From the NCBI RefSeq assembly GCF_002920635.1, contig NZ_PQSR01000026.1:1-64000 (forward strand): a stretch of DNA of 64,000 nucleotides, read 5' to 3'. Positions 43,381 through 52,230 of the stretch are shown piece by piece. A model generated the notes under the pieces. That model was not told the DNA's origin and did not search any database. It saw only the letters and a list, made by a program, of their open reading frames with translations. Position numbers and translations under genes: made by a program. Numbering within the stretch: position 1 is the first letter of the stretch; the number at the start of each line of letters is the position of its first letter. Origin of the DNA: Streptomyces sp. Ru72. GTDB lineage: Bacteria; Actinomycetota; Actinomycetes; Streptomycetales; Streptomycetaceae.

Positions 43381-43545
43381 GACGCATGTAGGTATGTCAG
43401 GGCCACCGGCGCCCGCAAGGCCTGGTCAGGAAACCCGACCCTTCATCGGCAGACCTTCACAGGCGGGCGTATCGGCTGGCTCTCGACACGACGAAGGGGC
43501 CCGCCGCCCTGTGGACGGCGAGCCCCTCTGCCCGGACGACACAGG

Positions 43546-44673
43546 TCAGGCCGACCCCACGAAGATCACCATCAGCAGCCACACCACCGGCGCCGTCGGC
43601 AGCAAGGAGTCGAGGCGGTCCATGATCCCGCCGTGGCCCGGCAGCAGCGTGCCCATGTCCTTGATGCCGAGGTCTCGTTTGATCATGGACTCGCCGAGGT
43701 CGCCGAGGGTGGCGCTGGCCGCGACCGCGAGCCCCAGCAGCAGGCCCTGCCACCAGGAACCGCCGTCGATCAGGAACTGCATGCACAGGGCCCCCGCGCC
43801 CATCGCGAAGGTGACCGCCCCTATGAGACCCTCTCGGGTCTTGCCGGGACTGATGCGCGGGGCCAGCTTGTGCCGGCCGAAGCGCCACCCGATCGCGTAC
43901 GCGCCCGTGTCGCTGACGACCGTCAGGAGCAGGAAGGTCAGCACGCGCTGCGGGCCGTCGTCGGCCGTGAGCATCATGGCGACGAACGTGGCCAGGAACG
44001 GCACGTAGAAGGCTGCGAAGACGCCTGCCGTGACGTCCCGCAGGTAGCCGTCCGGCGGCTCCGTCATGCGCCACACCAGGACCGCGAGCGCGGTCAGCGC
44101 CATCGCCACCCAGGCTCCCTCGGCGCCCCGCACATAGCCGGCGACGATCATCGCCGCGCCGCCGACCGCGAGCGGCACCAGCGGCGCATTGATGCCCTTG
44201 CGTTCCTCCAGCCGCTTCGTCAGCTCCCACAGGCCCACCACGACGGCGACCGCTATGACGCCGACGAACACGGCCTTGACGATGAACAACGAGGCGACGA
44301 TCACGACGCCGAGCCCGACGCCGACCCCTATGGCCGCGCCCAGGTCACGGCCCGCACTCTTCTTCTGAGGTGCGGGTGCCGGCTGCGGGGCGTCGGGCAT
44401 GGGCTCCGTATTCTGCGGCGCCGCCCACGGGGACGGCACCTGCGGCGTCTCGTCGCGGAACAAGGGGCCGCGTCGACGGGCGGCGACCCCCCGGTCGTCA
44501 TCCTGGTCTCCGCCGGGCGCGGGTACCTCGGGCACGATGGGCATGGGGCGAGTCTGCTGGGCGTCATGCGCATCGTACGCGGGACCCGCCGGGCCGACGC
44601 GCTGGCCAGGCCCCTGCTCAGTGGGCCCCCAGTACCCGGCCTGTGGCGGCGCCCCCCAGGAAGAGTCGTTCAT
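43546..44673 (-). CDS. cdsA: Phosphatidate cytidylyltransferase
   Basis: 375-aa membrane enzyme making CDP-diacylglycerol from phosphatidate and CTP. The C-terminal CDS signature is complete (SMIKRDLGIKDMGTLLPGHG followed by GIMDRLDS). A long hydrophilic Pro-rich N-terminus of about 110 residues precedes eight or so membrane segments. The start overlaps the frr stop by one base (TGATG). Confidence 0.93.
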   Translation of the reverse strand: MNDSSWGAPPQAGYWGPTEQGPGQRVGPAGPAYDAHDAQQTRPMPIVPEVPAPGGDQDDDRGVAARRRGPLFRDETPQVPSPWAAPQNTEPMPDAPQPAPAPQKKSAGRDLGAAIGVGVGLGVVIVASLFIVKAVFVGVIAVAVVVGLWELTKRLEERKGINAPLVPLAVGGAAMIVAGYVRGAEGAWVAMALTALAVLVWRMTEPPDGYLRDVTAGVFAAFYVPFLATFVAMMLTADDGPQRVLTFLLLTVVSDTGAYAIGWRFGRHKLAPRISPGKTREGLIGAVTFAMGAGALCMQFLIDGGSWWQGLLLGLAVAASATLGDLGESMIKRDLGIKDMGTLLPGHGGIMDRLDSLLPTAPVVWLLMVIFVGSA

Positions 44674-45230
44674 CAGACCTCGAGGAGCTCCGCTTCCTTG
44701 TGCTTGAGCAGCTCGTCCACCTGTGCGACGTACTTCGCGGTGGTGTCGTCGAGCTCCTTCTCCGCACGGCGGCCCTCGTCCTCGCCGACCTCGCCGTCCT
44801 TGACGAGCTTGTCGATGGCGTCCTTCGCCTTGCGGCGCACGGAACGGATCGAGACCTTGGCGTCCTCGCCCTTGCCCTTGGCGACCTTGATGTACTCGCG
44901 GCGCCGCTCCTCGGTGAGCTCGGGGAACACCACACGGATGATGTTGCCGTCATTGCTCGGGTTGACGCCCAGGTCGGAGTCGCGGATCGCCTGCTCGATG
45001 TTGCGCAGCGCGCTCTTGTCGAACGGCGTCACCACGGCCATACGCGGTTCCGGCACCGAGAACGAGGCCAGCTGGTTGATCGGCGTCGGTGCGCCGTAGT
45101 AGTCGGCCACGATCTTGTTGAACATCGCCGGGTGCGCACGACCGGTGCGGATCGCGGCGAAGTCCTCCTTGGCGACCACGACGGCCTTCTCCATCTTCTC
45201 CTCGGCCTCGAGGAGGGTCTCTTCGATCAC
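44673..45230 (-). CDS. frr: Ribosome recycling factor
   Basis: 185-aa RRF, the standard length, which splits post-termination ribosomes with EF-G. Sequence blocks IRTGRAHPAMFNKI and RREYIKVAKGKGEDAKVSIRSVRRKAKD are characteristic. The GTG 45230 start (VIEETLLEAEEKMEKAV) has GGAG 6 nt upstream. Follows pyrH by 168 bp and overlaps cdsA. Confidence 0.95.
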   Translation of the reverse strand: MIEETLLEAEEKMEKAVVVAKEDFAAIRTGRAHPAMFNKIVADYYGAPTPINQLASFSVPEPRMAVVTPFDKSALRNIEQAIRDSDLGVNPSNDGNIIRVVFPELTEERRREYIKVAKGKGEDAKVSIRSVRRKAKDAIDKLVKDGEVGEDEGRRAEKELDDTTAKYVAQVDELLKHKEAELLEV

Positions 45231-45398
45231 CACTTGCTCCTGCGTGTCTTGAGTAGGCCCGGCAACGGTCCTCATCGGTCTGCGGCCGGCTGCGTCGCGT
45301 CTTCTTCCTGCACGGTTCCCGACCGGCAGGACATTGTCCATCCCCCGGTCAGGGTCCCTCGCCCGGACGGGGTTCACCCCCGACGGGTCTGCCTCCGG

Positions 45399-46157
45399 TC
45401 ACTCCCGGCCGCCTTGGTCACCCACGAGTGTGCCGATCTTCTCACCCTTGACGGCCCGGGCGATATTGCCCTCCGCCAGCAGCTCGAAGACGAGGATGGG
45501 CAGCTTGTTGTCCCGGCACAGCGTGATCGCGGTCATGTCGGCGACCTTCAGGTCCCGGGTGATGACCTCGCCGTAGCTGAGCGAGTCGAACTTGACGGCC
45601 TCGGGGTTGGTCTTCGGGTCGGAGTCGTAGACCCCGTCCACACCGTTCTTACCCATCAGCAGCGCCTCGGCGTCGATCTCGAGGGCACGCTGGGCGGCGG
45701 TCGTGTCGGTGGAGAAGTACGGCATGCCCATACCGGCACCGAAGATGACCACGCGGCCCTTCTCCAGGTGGCGCACGGCGCGCAGCGGGATGTACGGCTC
45801 GGCGACCTGGCCCATGGTGATGGCGGTCTGCACGCGCGAGTCGATGCCCTCCTTCTCCAGGAAGTCCTGGAGGGCGAGGCAGTTCATGACCGTGCCCAGC
45901 ATGCCCATGTAGTCGGAGCGGGCCCGGTCCATGCCGCGCTGCTGGAGTTCCGCGCCGCGGAAGAAGTTGCCGCCGCCGATGACGACGGCGATCTGGGATC
46001 CGTCGCGCACCACGGCCGCGATCTCCCGGGCGATGGCGTGCACCACGTCCGGGTCGACGCCCAGTCCGGTGCCGCCGGAGAACGCCTCTCCGGACAGCTT
46101 CAGCAGGAACCGGCCGCGAACTTTGCCGTCGTCGCTCTTCTCGGCCTTGGTGGTCAT
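45399..46157 (-). CDS. pyrH: Uridylate kinase
   Basis: 252-aa UMP kinase: FLLKLSGEAFSGG at the N-terminus (after an ~16-residue extension), VVIGGGNFFRGAELQ and MGKNGVDGVYDSDPK. Makes UDP from UMP and is feedback-controlled by UTP in this family. ATG 46157 follows AGGAGATC. An 11-bp hairpin lies in its leader. Confidence 0.95.
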   Translation of the reverse strand: MTTKAEKSDDGKVRGRFLLKLSGEAFSGGTGLGVDPDVVHAIAREIAAVVRDGSQIAVVIGGGNFFRGAELQQRGMDRARSDYMGMLGTVMNCLALQDFLEKEGIDSRVQTAITMGQVAEPYIPLRAVRHLEKGRVVIFGAGMGMPYFSTDTTAAQRALEIDAEALLMGKNGVDGVYDSDPKTNPEAVKFDSLSYGEVITRDLKVADMTAITLCRDNKLPILVFELLAEGNIARAVKGEKIGTLVGDQGGRE

Positions 46158-46188
46158 GGAGATCTCCTCGTGGTGCGCATACGAAGAA

Positions 46189-46236
46189 GGCCATTGCCGG
46201 TGGGGCGTGTTTCGCATCCCATGCGCGGCAATGGCC
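46189..46236 (-). other. Hairpin in the tsf-pyrH intergenic region
   Basis: Perfect 11-bp inverted repeat (GGCCATTGCCG and complement) enclosing 26 nt, 31 nt before the pyrH start. No U-run follows, so it is either a weak tsf terminator or a pyrH leader element. Confidence 0.55.
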
Positions 46237-46348
46237 TCCTCGTCAGATCTGCTGTCGTCCGCCACACGCGTGTGCGGGTCGGCCTACGCCAGTGCGCAGA
46301 CGACTGCTTTCGACCCTACCGGGGTCGCGCGTCGATCGCGGTCCGGAC

Positions 46349-47185
46349 TCAGATGCCGACCTTGATGCGCGTGAAGCGCTTCAGGGTGACACCGGCCTCT
46401 TCGAGGACCTTCTGGACGGACTTCTTGTTGTCCAGCGCGTAGGGCTGGCCGAGCAGCGTGGCGTCCTTGAAGAAGCCGTTGAGGCGACCCTCGACGATCT
46501 TCGGCAGGGCGGCCTCGGGCTTGCCCTCGGCGCGGGTGGTCTCCTCGGCGATGCGGCGCTCGGACTCGACGACCTCGGCCGGGACGTCCTCCTTGGAGAG
46601 GTACTTCGGCGCGAAGGCGGCGATGTGCTGGGCGACGCCCTTGGCGACCTCGGCGTTCGGCTTGTCGAGTTCGACGAGCACACCGATCTGGAACGGCAGG
46701 TCGGGCATCGTGCGGTGCATGTACGCCGACACGTAGCCGTCGGCGAACTGCGCGAAGCGGTCGAGGACGATCTTCTCGCCGAGGTTGGCGTTGGCCTCGT
46801 CGACGAACGCCTGCACGGTCTTGCCGGGCTCGATCTCGGAGGCGAGCAGGGCCTCGAGGTCGGCCGGGGAGGTCTTGGCGACGTGCTCGGCGATCGCCTG
46901 GGCGACGGCCTGGAACTTCTCGCCCTTGGCGACGAAGTCGGTCTCGCACTTCAGCTCGACGAGGACACCGGAGGAGTTGTCGTCGGCGATGATGGAGACC
47001 ACGGCGCCGTTCTCGGCGGAGCGGCCCTCGCGCTTGGCGACGCCCTTCTGGCCCTTGATGCGGAGCGCCTCGACGGCCTTGTCGACGTTGCCCTCGGCCT
47101 CGTCCAGCGCCTTCTTGCAGTCCATCATGCCGGCGCCGGTGAGCTCACGGAGCTTCTTGACGTCGGCGGCGGTGTAGTTCGCCAT
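46349..47185 (-). CDS. tsf: Elongation factor Ts
   Basis: 278-aa EF-Ts, the nucleotide-exchange factor for EF-Tu. UBA-like N-terminus YTAADVKKLRELTGAGMMDCKKALDEAEGN and the core motif ELKCETDFVAKGEKFQ are diagnostic. It follows rpsB, the usual arrangement, with a 221-bp gap containing a hairpin. Confidence 0.96.
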   Translation of the reverse strand: MANYTAADVKKLRELTGAGMMDCKKALDEAEGNVDKAVEALRIKGQKGVAKREGRSAENGAVVSIIADDNSSGVLVELKCETDFVAKGEKFQAVAQAIAEHVAKTSPADLEALLASEIEPGKTVQAFVDEANANLGEKIVLDRFAQFADGYVSAYMHRTMPDLPFQIGVLVELDKPNAEVAKGVAQHIAAFAPKYLSKEDVPAEVVESERRIAEETTRAEGKPEAALPKIVEGRLNGFFKDATLLGQPYALDNKKSVQKVLEEAGVTLKRFTRIKVGI

Positions 47186-47350
47186 GATTTTCGTGAATCT
47201 CTTCTCGGAGTTCGAAGTCTCGAAGCGGCGGCCGCCGACCCGGAGGCGGGCGCCCGCCGAAGATCTACGGGCTACGAAGATCTGCTGCCGGTGAAGATCC
47301 GCCGACGCGGATCCGCCGGCCTGATGCAGATCCAAGGGCTGCGGGTGAAC

Positions 47351-47379
47351 GGCGGGTGGCGCTCACGGCGCCGCCCGCC
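47351..47379 (-). terminator. Hairpin between rpsB and tsf
   Basis: 12-bp stem (GGCGGGTGGCGC / GCGCCGCCCGCC, one G-U pair) and a 5-nt loop, 28 bp past the rpsB stop. It may act as a partial terminator setting the rpsB:tsf ratio. Confidence 0.55.
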
Positions 47380-47406
47380 CTCACATCAGCCGAACGGCCC
47401 TGAAGG

Positions 47407-48300
47407 TCAGGCCTGCTCGCCCTCGGCCGCCGGAGCCTCGGCGGCCGGAGCCTCGGCGGCCGGAGCCTCGGCGGCCGGAGCCTCGGCCGGCTTCTCGGCC
47501 TCGGCGGCGGGGGCCTCCTCGGCCTTCTTCTCGCCCTCGAGCAGGTCACGCTCCCACTCGGCGAGCGGCTCGCCGGCGGCCTTCTCGCCCTTGCCCTCGG
47601 CGGCCACGCCGGAACGGGCGATGAGGCCCTCGGCGACCGCGTCGGCGATCACACGGGTGAGCAGGGTGACGGAGCGGATCGCGTCGTCGTTGCCCGGGAT
47701 CTTGTAGTCGACCTCGTCGGGGTCGCAGTTGGTGTCGAGGATGGCGACGACCGGGATGTTGAGCTTCCGGGCCTCGCCGACCGCGATGTGCTCCTTCTTG
47801 GTGTCCACGATCCAGACGGCGCTCGGCACCTTCTGCATCTCGCGGATACCGCCGAGGGTCTTCTCCAGCTTGGCCTTCTCGCGGGAGAGGACCAGCAGCT
47901 CCTTCTTCGTCAGACCGGAGGACGCGACGTCCTCGAAGTCGATCTGCTCGAGCTCCTTCAGGCGCTGCAGACGCTTGTAGACGGTCGAGAAGTTGGTGAG
48001 CATGCCGCCCAGCCAGCGCTGGTTGACGTACGGCATGCCGACGCGGGTGGCCTGCTCGGCGATGGCCTCCTGCGCCTGCTTCTTCGTGCCGACGAACATG
48101 ACCGTGCCGCCGTGGGCAACGGTCTCCTTGACGAACTCGTAGGCGCGGTCGATGTACGACAGCGACTGGAGCAGGTCGATGATGTAGATGCCGTTGCGCT
48201 CGGTGAAGATGAAGCGCTTCATCTTCGGGTTCCAGCGACGGGTCTGGTGACCGAAGTGGACGCCGCTCTCCAGCAGCTCCCGCATCGTGACGACGGCCAT
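47407..48300 (-). CDS. rpsB: 30S ribosomal protein S2
   Basis: 297-aa S2 with MRELLESGVHFGHQTRRWNPKM and the DTKKEHIAVGEARKLNIPVV block. It is longer than the roughly 240 residues of E. coli S2 because of an Ala/Glu/Pro-rich C-terminal tail (about residues 250-297) containing four APAAE-type pentapeptides encoded by a 15-bp DNA repeat. ATG 48300 follows AAGGAGAA. Confidence 0.96.
   Translation of the reverse strand: MAVVTMRELLESGVHFGHQTRRWNPKMKRFIFTERNGIYIIDLLQSLSYIDRAYEFVKETVAHGGTVMFVGTKKQAQEAIAEQATRVGMPYVNQRWLGGMLTNFSTVYKRLQRLKELEQIDFEDVASSGLTKKELLVLSREKAKLEKTLGGIREMQKVPSAVWIVDTKKEHIAVGEARKLNIPVVAILDTNCDPDEVDYKIPGNDDAIRSVTLLTRVIADAVAEGLIARSGVAAEGKGEKAAGEPLAEWERDLLEGEKKAEEAPAAEAEKPAEAPAAEAPAAEAPAAEAPAAEGEQA
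47426..47485. repeat. 15-bp tandem repeat (four copies) in the rpsB 3' end
   Basis: GCGGCCGGAGCCTCG-type units repeat with a period of 15 bp, four times (the first with one change), giving four in-frame Ala/Pro/Glu pentapeptides at the S2 C-terminus. Such repeats change copy number easily without shifting frame. Confidence 0.85.
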
Positions 48301-48547
48301 GGCCGTTCTCCTTGTGTTTTCTCGGTTGTCCCTGACGCCCGCGTGCGCCGTGCCGCGAAGGACCGAGGAGGCGCTGACACCGGCCCGTGAGGGGACCGTT
48401 GTCGGGGCGTGCGAAGTCGACCCGGTGACCCGGATCGCCACAAGAAGTGTACGGGACCGCCGGGGCAGCGGGTGACGCCGCTGTCCACAACCGGGCAGTT
48501 GTCCACAGGTTCCGGCGGGCCAGCCCGTCGTCCGGCACGGTACTCCC

Positions 48548-49228
48548 ATGCGAACGAAACGATGTCTGCGGACATGGCCGACGGCACTCCTGCTGGTCAT
48601 GGCGGGGGTCCCGGCGTCGGCGGAGTGGGCGGGCGGCCGGCCTTCGACGGCGGTGCCGATGGCGGCCCGTGGGCCGTCGACAGCGGTACCTGCGGCGGCC
48701 CGGGGGCCTTCGCCGGGGGCGCCCGCGCCGGACCCTGGCGGTTCGGTGCCCGCCGTGGGCCGTCTGTGGCCGGTGGGGGTGCGCCCCACGGTGGTACGGG
48801 GCTGGGAACCCCCGGCGACTCCGTACGGCCCGGGCCACCGCGGCGTGGACCTGGCGGCAGCCGCCGGCGATCCGGTACGGGCGGTCGCCGCCGGGCGGGT
48901 GACGTTCGCGGGCCGGGTGGCGGGACGGGGCGTGGTCTCGGTCGACCTGACGGGCACCGGCGACCCGCCGTTGCGTACGACGTACGAGCCGGTACGCGCG
49001 TCGGTACGGGAAGGGGACGAGGTGGAACCGGGCGACGTCCTGGGCGTGCTGGAACCGTCGACGGCCCACTGCCCGGGCCCCTGCCTGCACTGGGGCCTGC
49101 GCCGAGGGGACGCATACCTGGACCCGCTGTCACTCCTGCCACCATGGCTGCTGCGTGCGGGGCCGTCTCGGCTGCTGGCCGTGGAGGGGGTGCCGGTGCC
49201 GGAATCGGTGTCTGTGTCGGTGCCGTAG
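48548..49228 (+). CDS. Secreted M23-family (LytM-like) peptidoglycan peptidase
   Basis: 226-aa protein with a signal peptide (about 1-25), an Ala/Pro-rich linker and an M23 domain: zinc ligands in GPGHRGVDLAAAAGDPV (H-x3-D) and the C-terminal HWGLRRGDAYLDPL. The usual HxH reads C-L-H here (GPCLHWG), so one supporting histidine is replaced, common in actinobacterial members as far as I recall. It diverges from rpsB. No clear Shine-Dalgarno precedes ATG 48548. Confidence 0.82.
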   Translation: MRTKRCLRTWPTALLLVMAGVPASAEWAGGRPSTAVPMAARGPSTAVPAAARGPSPGAPAPDPGGSVPAVGRLWPVGVRPTVVRGWEPPATPYGPGHRGVDLAAAAGDPVRAVAAGRVTFAGRVAGRGVVSVDLTGTGDPPLRTTYEPVRASVREGDEVEPGDVLGVLEPSTAHCPGPCLHWGLRRGDAYLDPLSLLPPWLLRAGPSRLLAVEGVPVPESVSVSVP

Positions 49229-49298
49229 GCGGGGGTTGCTTGGGCTTGAGTCGGGGTGGGCGGGGAGGGGGAGGGGGGAGGGCCCCCGGAGAGTGAAT

Positions 49299-49889
49299 TC
49301 AGCCCCGGACGCCGCGCAGCGCCATCGCCACCGCCACTTCCGTGATGGCCGCGGGATCTTCCGCCGCGCCCAGTTCGATCCGCCGTACCGCCGCGTCGAC
49401 CACGCCCTGGAGCAGCATCGCGGCGAGTCGGGGTTCGCGGTGGCCCATGTCACGCAGGGCTTCGACGATCATCGCCACGAGCCCGCCGTGCGCCGCCCTG
49501 ATCTTCTCGCGGGCCCCGGCGTCGAGTTCGCTGGCCGAGATGGCCACCACGGCCCGGTGCCGCCGGTCCCCTACGAGGGCGAGCTGCCGTCGTACATACG
49601 CCTCGATCTTGGCCTCGGGGCCTTCCGCCGCCGCCATGGCGGCCTCGACCTCCGCCGCCCAGACGGGGAAGTCGACCGCGCAGAGTTCCTCCACGACGGC
49701 CGCGCGGGAGCGGAAGTACTCGTAGACGGAGGAGCGGGCGAGGCCCGTGCGCTCGGCGAGGGCCGGGAAGGTCAACGCCTCCGTGCCTCCCTCGGACAGC
49801 AGGGACCGTGCCGCGTCCAGCAGGGCGGCTCGCTGCATCGACCGGTGCTCGGCCACGGAGGCCGCTCGAATCCTTGGCACGTCCACCAC
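49299..49889 (-). CDS. TetR-family transcriptional regulator
   Basis: 196-aa repressor-type protein with the N-terminal helix-turn-helix LLDAARSLLSEGGTEALTFPALAERTGLARSSVYEYFRSRAAVVEEL. The C-terminal ligand domain has no recognisable specificity. GTG 49889 start. It lies between the M23 gene and whiG; target genes are not evident. Confidence 0.88.
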   Translation of the reverse strand: MVDVPRIRAASVAEHRSMQRAALLDAARSLLSEGGTEALTFPALAERTGLARSSVYEYFRSRAAVVEELCAVDFPVWAAEVEAAMAAAEGPEAKIEAYVRRQLALVGDRRHRAVVAISASELDAGAREKIRAAHGGLVAMIVEALRDMGHREPRLAAMLLQGVVDAAVRRIELGAAEDPAAITEVAVAMALRGVRG

Positions 49890-49954
49890 TGTACGGACGG
49901 ACCGCCCACGACGGCAGTCACTCGGGCCACACGCGCCGGTGACGGGATTGCGCC

Positions 49955-50797
49955 TCAGCGGCCGAAGGCGGCCAGCTTGGCCCGCAGCTGCAGAACCGAC
50001 TTCGTGTGGATCTGGCTCACCCGGCTCTCGGTCACGCCGAGCACGTTGCCGATCTCAGCGAGCGTGAGCCCCTCGTAGTAGTAGAGCGTGACCACGGTCT
50101 TCTCCCGCTCGGGCAGCGTGTTGATGGCTCGTGCCAGGAACCTTCGCAGCTCGCGGTCCTCGGCCACCTCGACCGGGTTGTCGGCGGCGGTGTCCTCCAG
50201 CGTGTCCAGGAAGCTCAGCCCGTCGCCGTCCTCACCGCCCACGTGCAGCAGTTCCTCGAGAGCCACGACGTTCGCGAGTGACAACTGGCTGAAGACGGCA
50301 TGGAGCTCGTCCACGCCGATGCCCATTTCCGCGGCCACCTCCGCCTCGGTCGGGGTCCGCCTCAGGCGCGCCTCCAGGGTCGCGTACGCCCGCTCCACGC
50401 TGCGTGCCTTCTGCCGTACCGAGCGTGGGATCCAGTCCAGCGCACGCAGTTCGTCGATCATGGCGCCCCGGATCCGGGTGATCGCGTACGTCTCGAACTT
50501 GATCTCCCGGTCGATGTCGAACTTCTCGATCGCGTCGATCAGCCCGAAGACCCCCGATGACACGAAGTCGGCCTGGTCCACGTTGGCCGGCAGGCCGACG
50601 CTCACCCGGCCGGCCACGTACTTCACCAACGGTGAGTAGTGCAGGATCAGCTGCTCCCGCAGCCGCTCGTCCCCCGTCTCCTTGTACGACCGCCACAACT
50701 CGTCGAGCGTCGAGGGAGCGGGCGGGCGCACGCTGCCGCCGTCACGGGCGGCTGGGGGAAGCGCCGCCCGGTCGGACCCGGAGGTGTGCTGGGGCAT
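49955..50797 (-). CDS. whiG: Sporulation sigma factor WhiG (FliA type)
   Basis: 280-aa sigma factor, the length known for Streptomyces WhiG, which commits aerial hyphae to sporulation by activating whiH and whiI. Region 2 is DFVSSGVFGLIDAIEKFDIDREIKFETYAITRIRGAMIDELR and region 4 ends LTLAEIGNVLGVTESRVSQIHTKSVLQLRAKL. It is homologous to the motility sigma FliA. Its activity is held by the anti-sigma RsiG with c-di-GMP in studied species. ATG 50797 was chosen by homology. Confidence 0.96.
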   Translation of the reverse strand: MPQHTSGSDRAALPPAARDGGSVRPPAPSTLDELWRSYKETGDERLREQLILHYSPLVKYVAGRVSVGLPANVDQADFVSSGVFGLIDAIEKFDIDREIKFETYAITRIRGAMIDELRALDWIPRSVRQKARSVERAYATLEARLRRTPTEAEVAAEMGIGVDELHAVFSQLSLANVVALEELLHVGGEDGDGLSFLDTLEDTAADNPVEVAEDRELRRFLARAINTLPEREKTVVTLYYYEGLTLAEIGNVLGVTESRVSQIHTKSVLQLRAKLAAFGR

Positions 50798-51069
50798 TCG
50801 TCGCCTTGTGCCGTTCTGCTGTGAACTGGTGGTGCCTGGGTGAGCTGTCGGCCCGGTGCCGAGATGGCCTGTCTGAGTCGGAACCTCGTGAGCGTAGCGT
50901 GACTGTGGTGTCGCAGTGTGCGAAGGGCGGCGGATCACCCGTGCGCGAACGGGCCATGTGGGGCGGTTGCCGCGGGTGCGGTGGTAGCCGTCCGTGATCG
51001 CCGGAAAGGGTCAACTGCGGGAAACACCAAGGCTGTCGGGGGTCGCCCGGACGGCCGACACACGCTCGG

Positions 51070-52230
51070 TCAGCACGGTAGGTGATCTTGTCGCCCGGCT
51101 GTGACGGCCTGGCGTGTCAACTTCCAGCCATCGCCGTGTCGTTCGACGAATCCAAGTGATCGGAGTTCGTACAGTCTCCCGACCGCGTCGTCCTGGGTCG
51201 TCTGCGCGCCGCGGGCGATCTCGGCCGCGGGTGCGGTGCCGCGTGCGGGCAGGGCGGCCAGGATCCGTCGGGCGGCGGGTTCCAGCAGGTCGCGGGGCAG
51301 GACGGGACCGCGTCGGTCCGGGGCCAGTTCGCCCATGTCGCCGACCAGCTCCACGACGTCCGCTGCGTCGGTGACGAGTACGGCTTCGCCGCGCAGCAGT
51401 TCGTGCACGCCGGCCGAGAGTCCGCTGCTGACGGGGCCGGGGACGCCCATGACGAAGCGGCCGAGCCGCCCGGCGGCACGCGCGGTGACCAGGGAGCCGC
51501 TGCGGTGGGCGGCCTCGACGACGACGGTGCCGCGGGTGAGTGCGGCGATGACCCTGTTGCGGACGATGAACCGGCTGGGTGTCGGGTGTTCCCCGGGTGG
51601 CAGTTCGCCCACGACCAGTCCCTGTTCCGCGATCCTGCCGATCAGTCGGGTGTGGCCGCGCGGGTAGGGCCGGTCGACGCCGCAGGCGAGGACGGCGACG
51701 GTGGCACCACCCGCGCCGAGGGCGCCTCGGTGGGCGGCGCCGTCGACCCCGTAGGCGCCCCCCGACACGATGACCCAGCCGCGTTCGGCGAGGTCGGCGG
51801 CGAGGGTGGCCGCGATGTGTGCGCCGTACTCGGTGCAGGCCCGTGCGCCGACGAGTGCGACGGACTTCAGGGCCCACATCCGCAGACTGGGGCGCCCTCG
51901 CACCCACAGGCCGACAGGGCGTGCGTCACCGAGGTCGTCGAGCTGGGCCGGCCAATCGGTCGTCCCCGGGCACACGAACCTCATGCCGGCATCCCGGGCG
52001 GCGGCCCAATCCCGCTCCGGCTCGGCTCGTGCGGCCCGCGCGAGCAGCCCTGCCCACCGTTTGTCCGTCACCCCCGGCAGCCGCCTGCCGCCTTCGCGGA
52101 GTCGTCGGGCCAGCTCTTCGGGGCCGTGGTCCCGCAGCCAGCGACCGGCCACCTCGTCTCCGGGCTCGATGACCCGGGTGAGGAAGATCCGGGCGAGGGA
52201 TGCGGTGTCGAGGGTGCCGTCCTCGCTCAT
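51070..52230 (-). CDS. dprA: DNA-processing protein DprA
   Basis: 386-aa DprA/Smf. The Rossmann core has VALVGARACTEYGAHIAATLAADLAERGWVIVSGGAYGVDGAAHRGALGAGG, with RSGSLVTARAAGRLGR following and a C-terminal winged-helix (QDDAVGRLYELRSLGFVERHGDGW). In transformable bacteria it loads RecA on single-stranded DNA; its role in Streptomyces is unclear. ATG 52230 overlaps the comM stop by four bases. Confidence 0.93.
   Translation of the reverse strand: MSEDGTLDTASLARIFLTRVIEPGDEVAGRWLRDHGPEELARRLREGGRRLPGVTDKRWAGLLARAARAEPERDWAAARDAGMRFVCPGTTDWPAQLDDLGDARPVGLWVRGRPSLRMWALKSVALVGARACTEYGAHIAATLAADLAERGWVIVSGGAYGVDGAAHRGALGAGGATVAVLACGVDRPYPRGHTRLIGRIAEQGLVVGELPPGEHPTPSRFIVRNRVIAALTRGTVVVEAAHRSGSLVTARAAGRLGRFVMGVPGPVSSGLSAGVHELLRGEAVLVTDAADVVELVGDMGELAPDRRGPVLPRDLLEPAARRILAALPARGTAPAAEIARGAQTTQDDAVGRLYELRSLGFVERHGDGWKLTRQAVTAGRQDHLPC

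Noticed and set aside
48446..48451. TACACT (minus strand) as a -10 element for rpsB
   Set aside because: The hexamer fits, but no acceptable -35 lies 16-19 bp upstream, so the promoter position is not supported.
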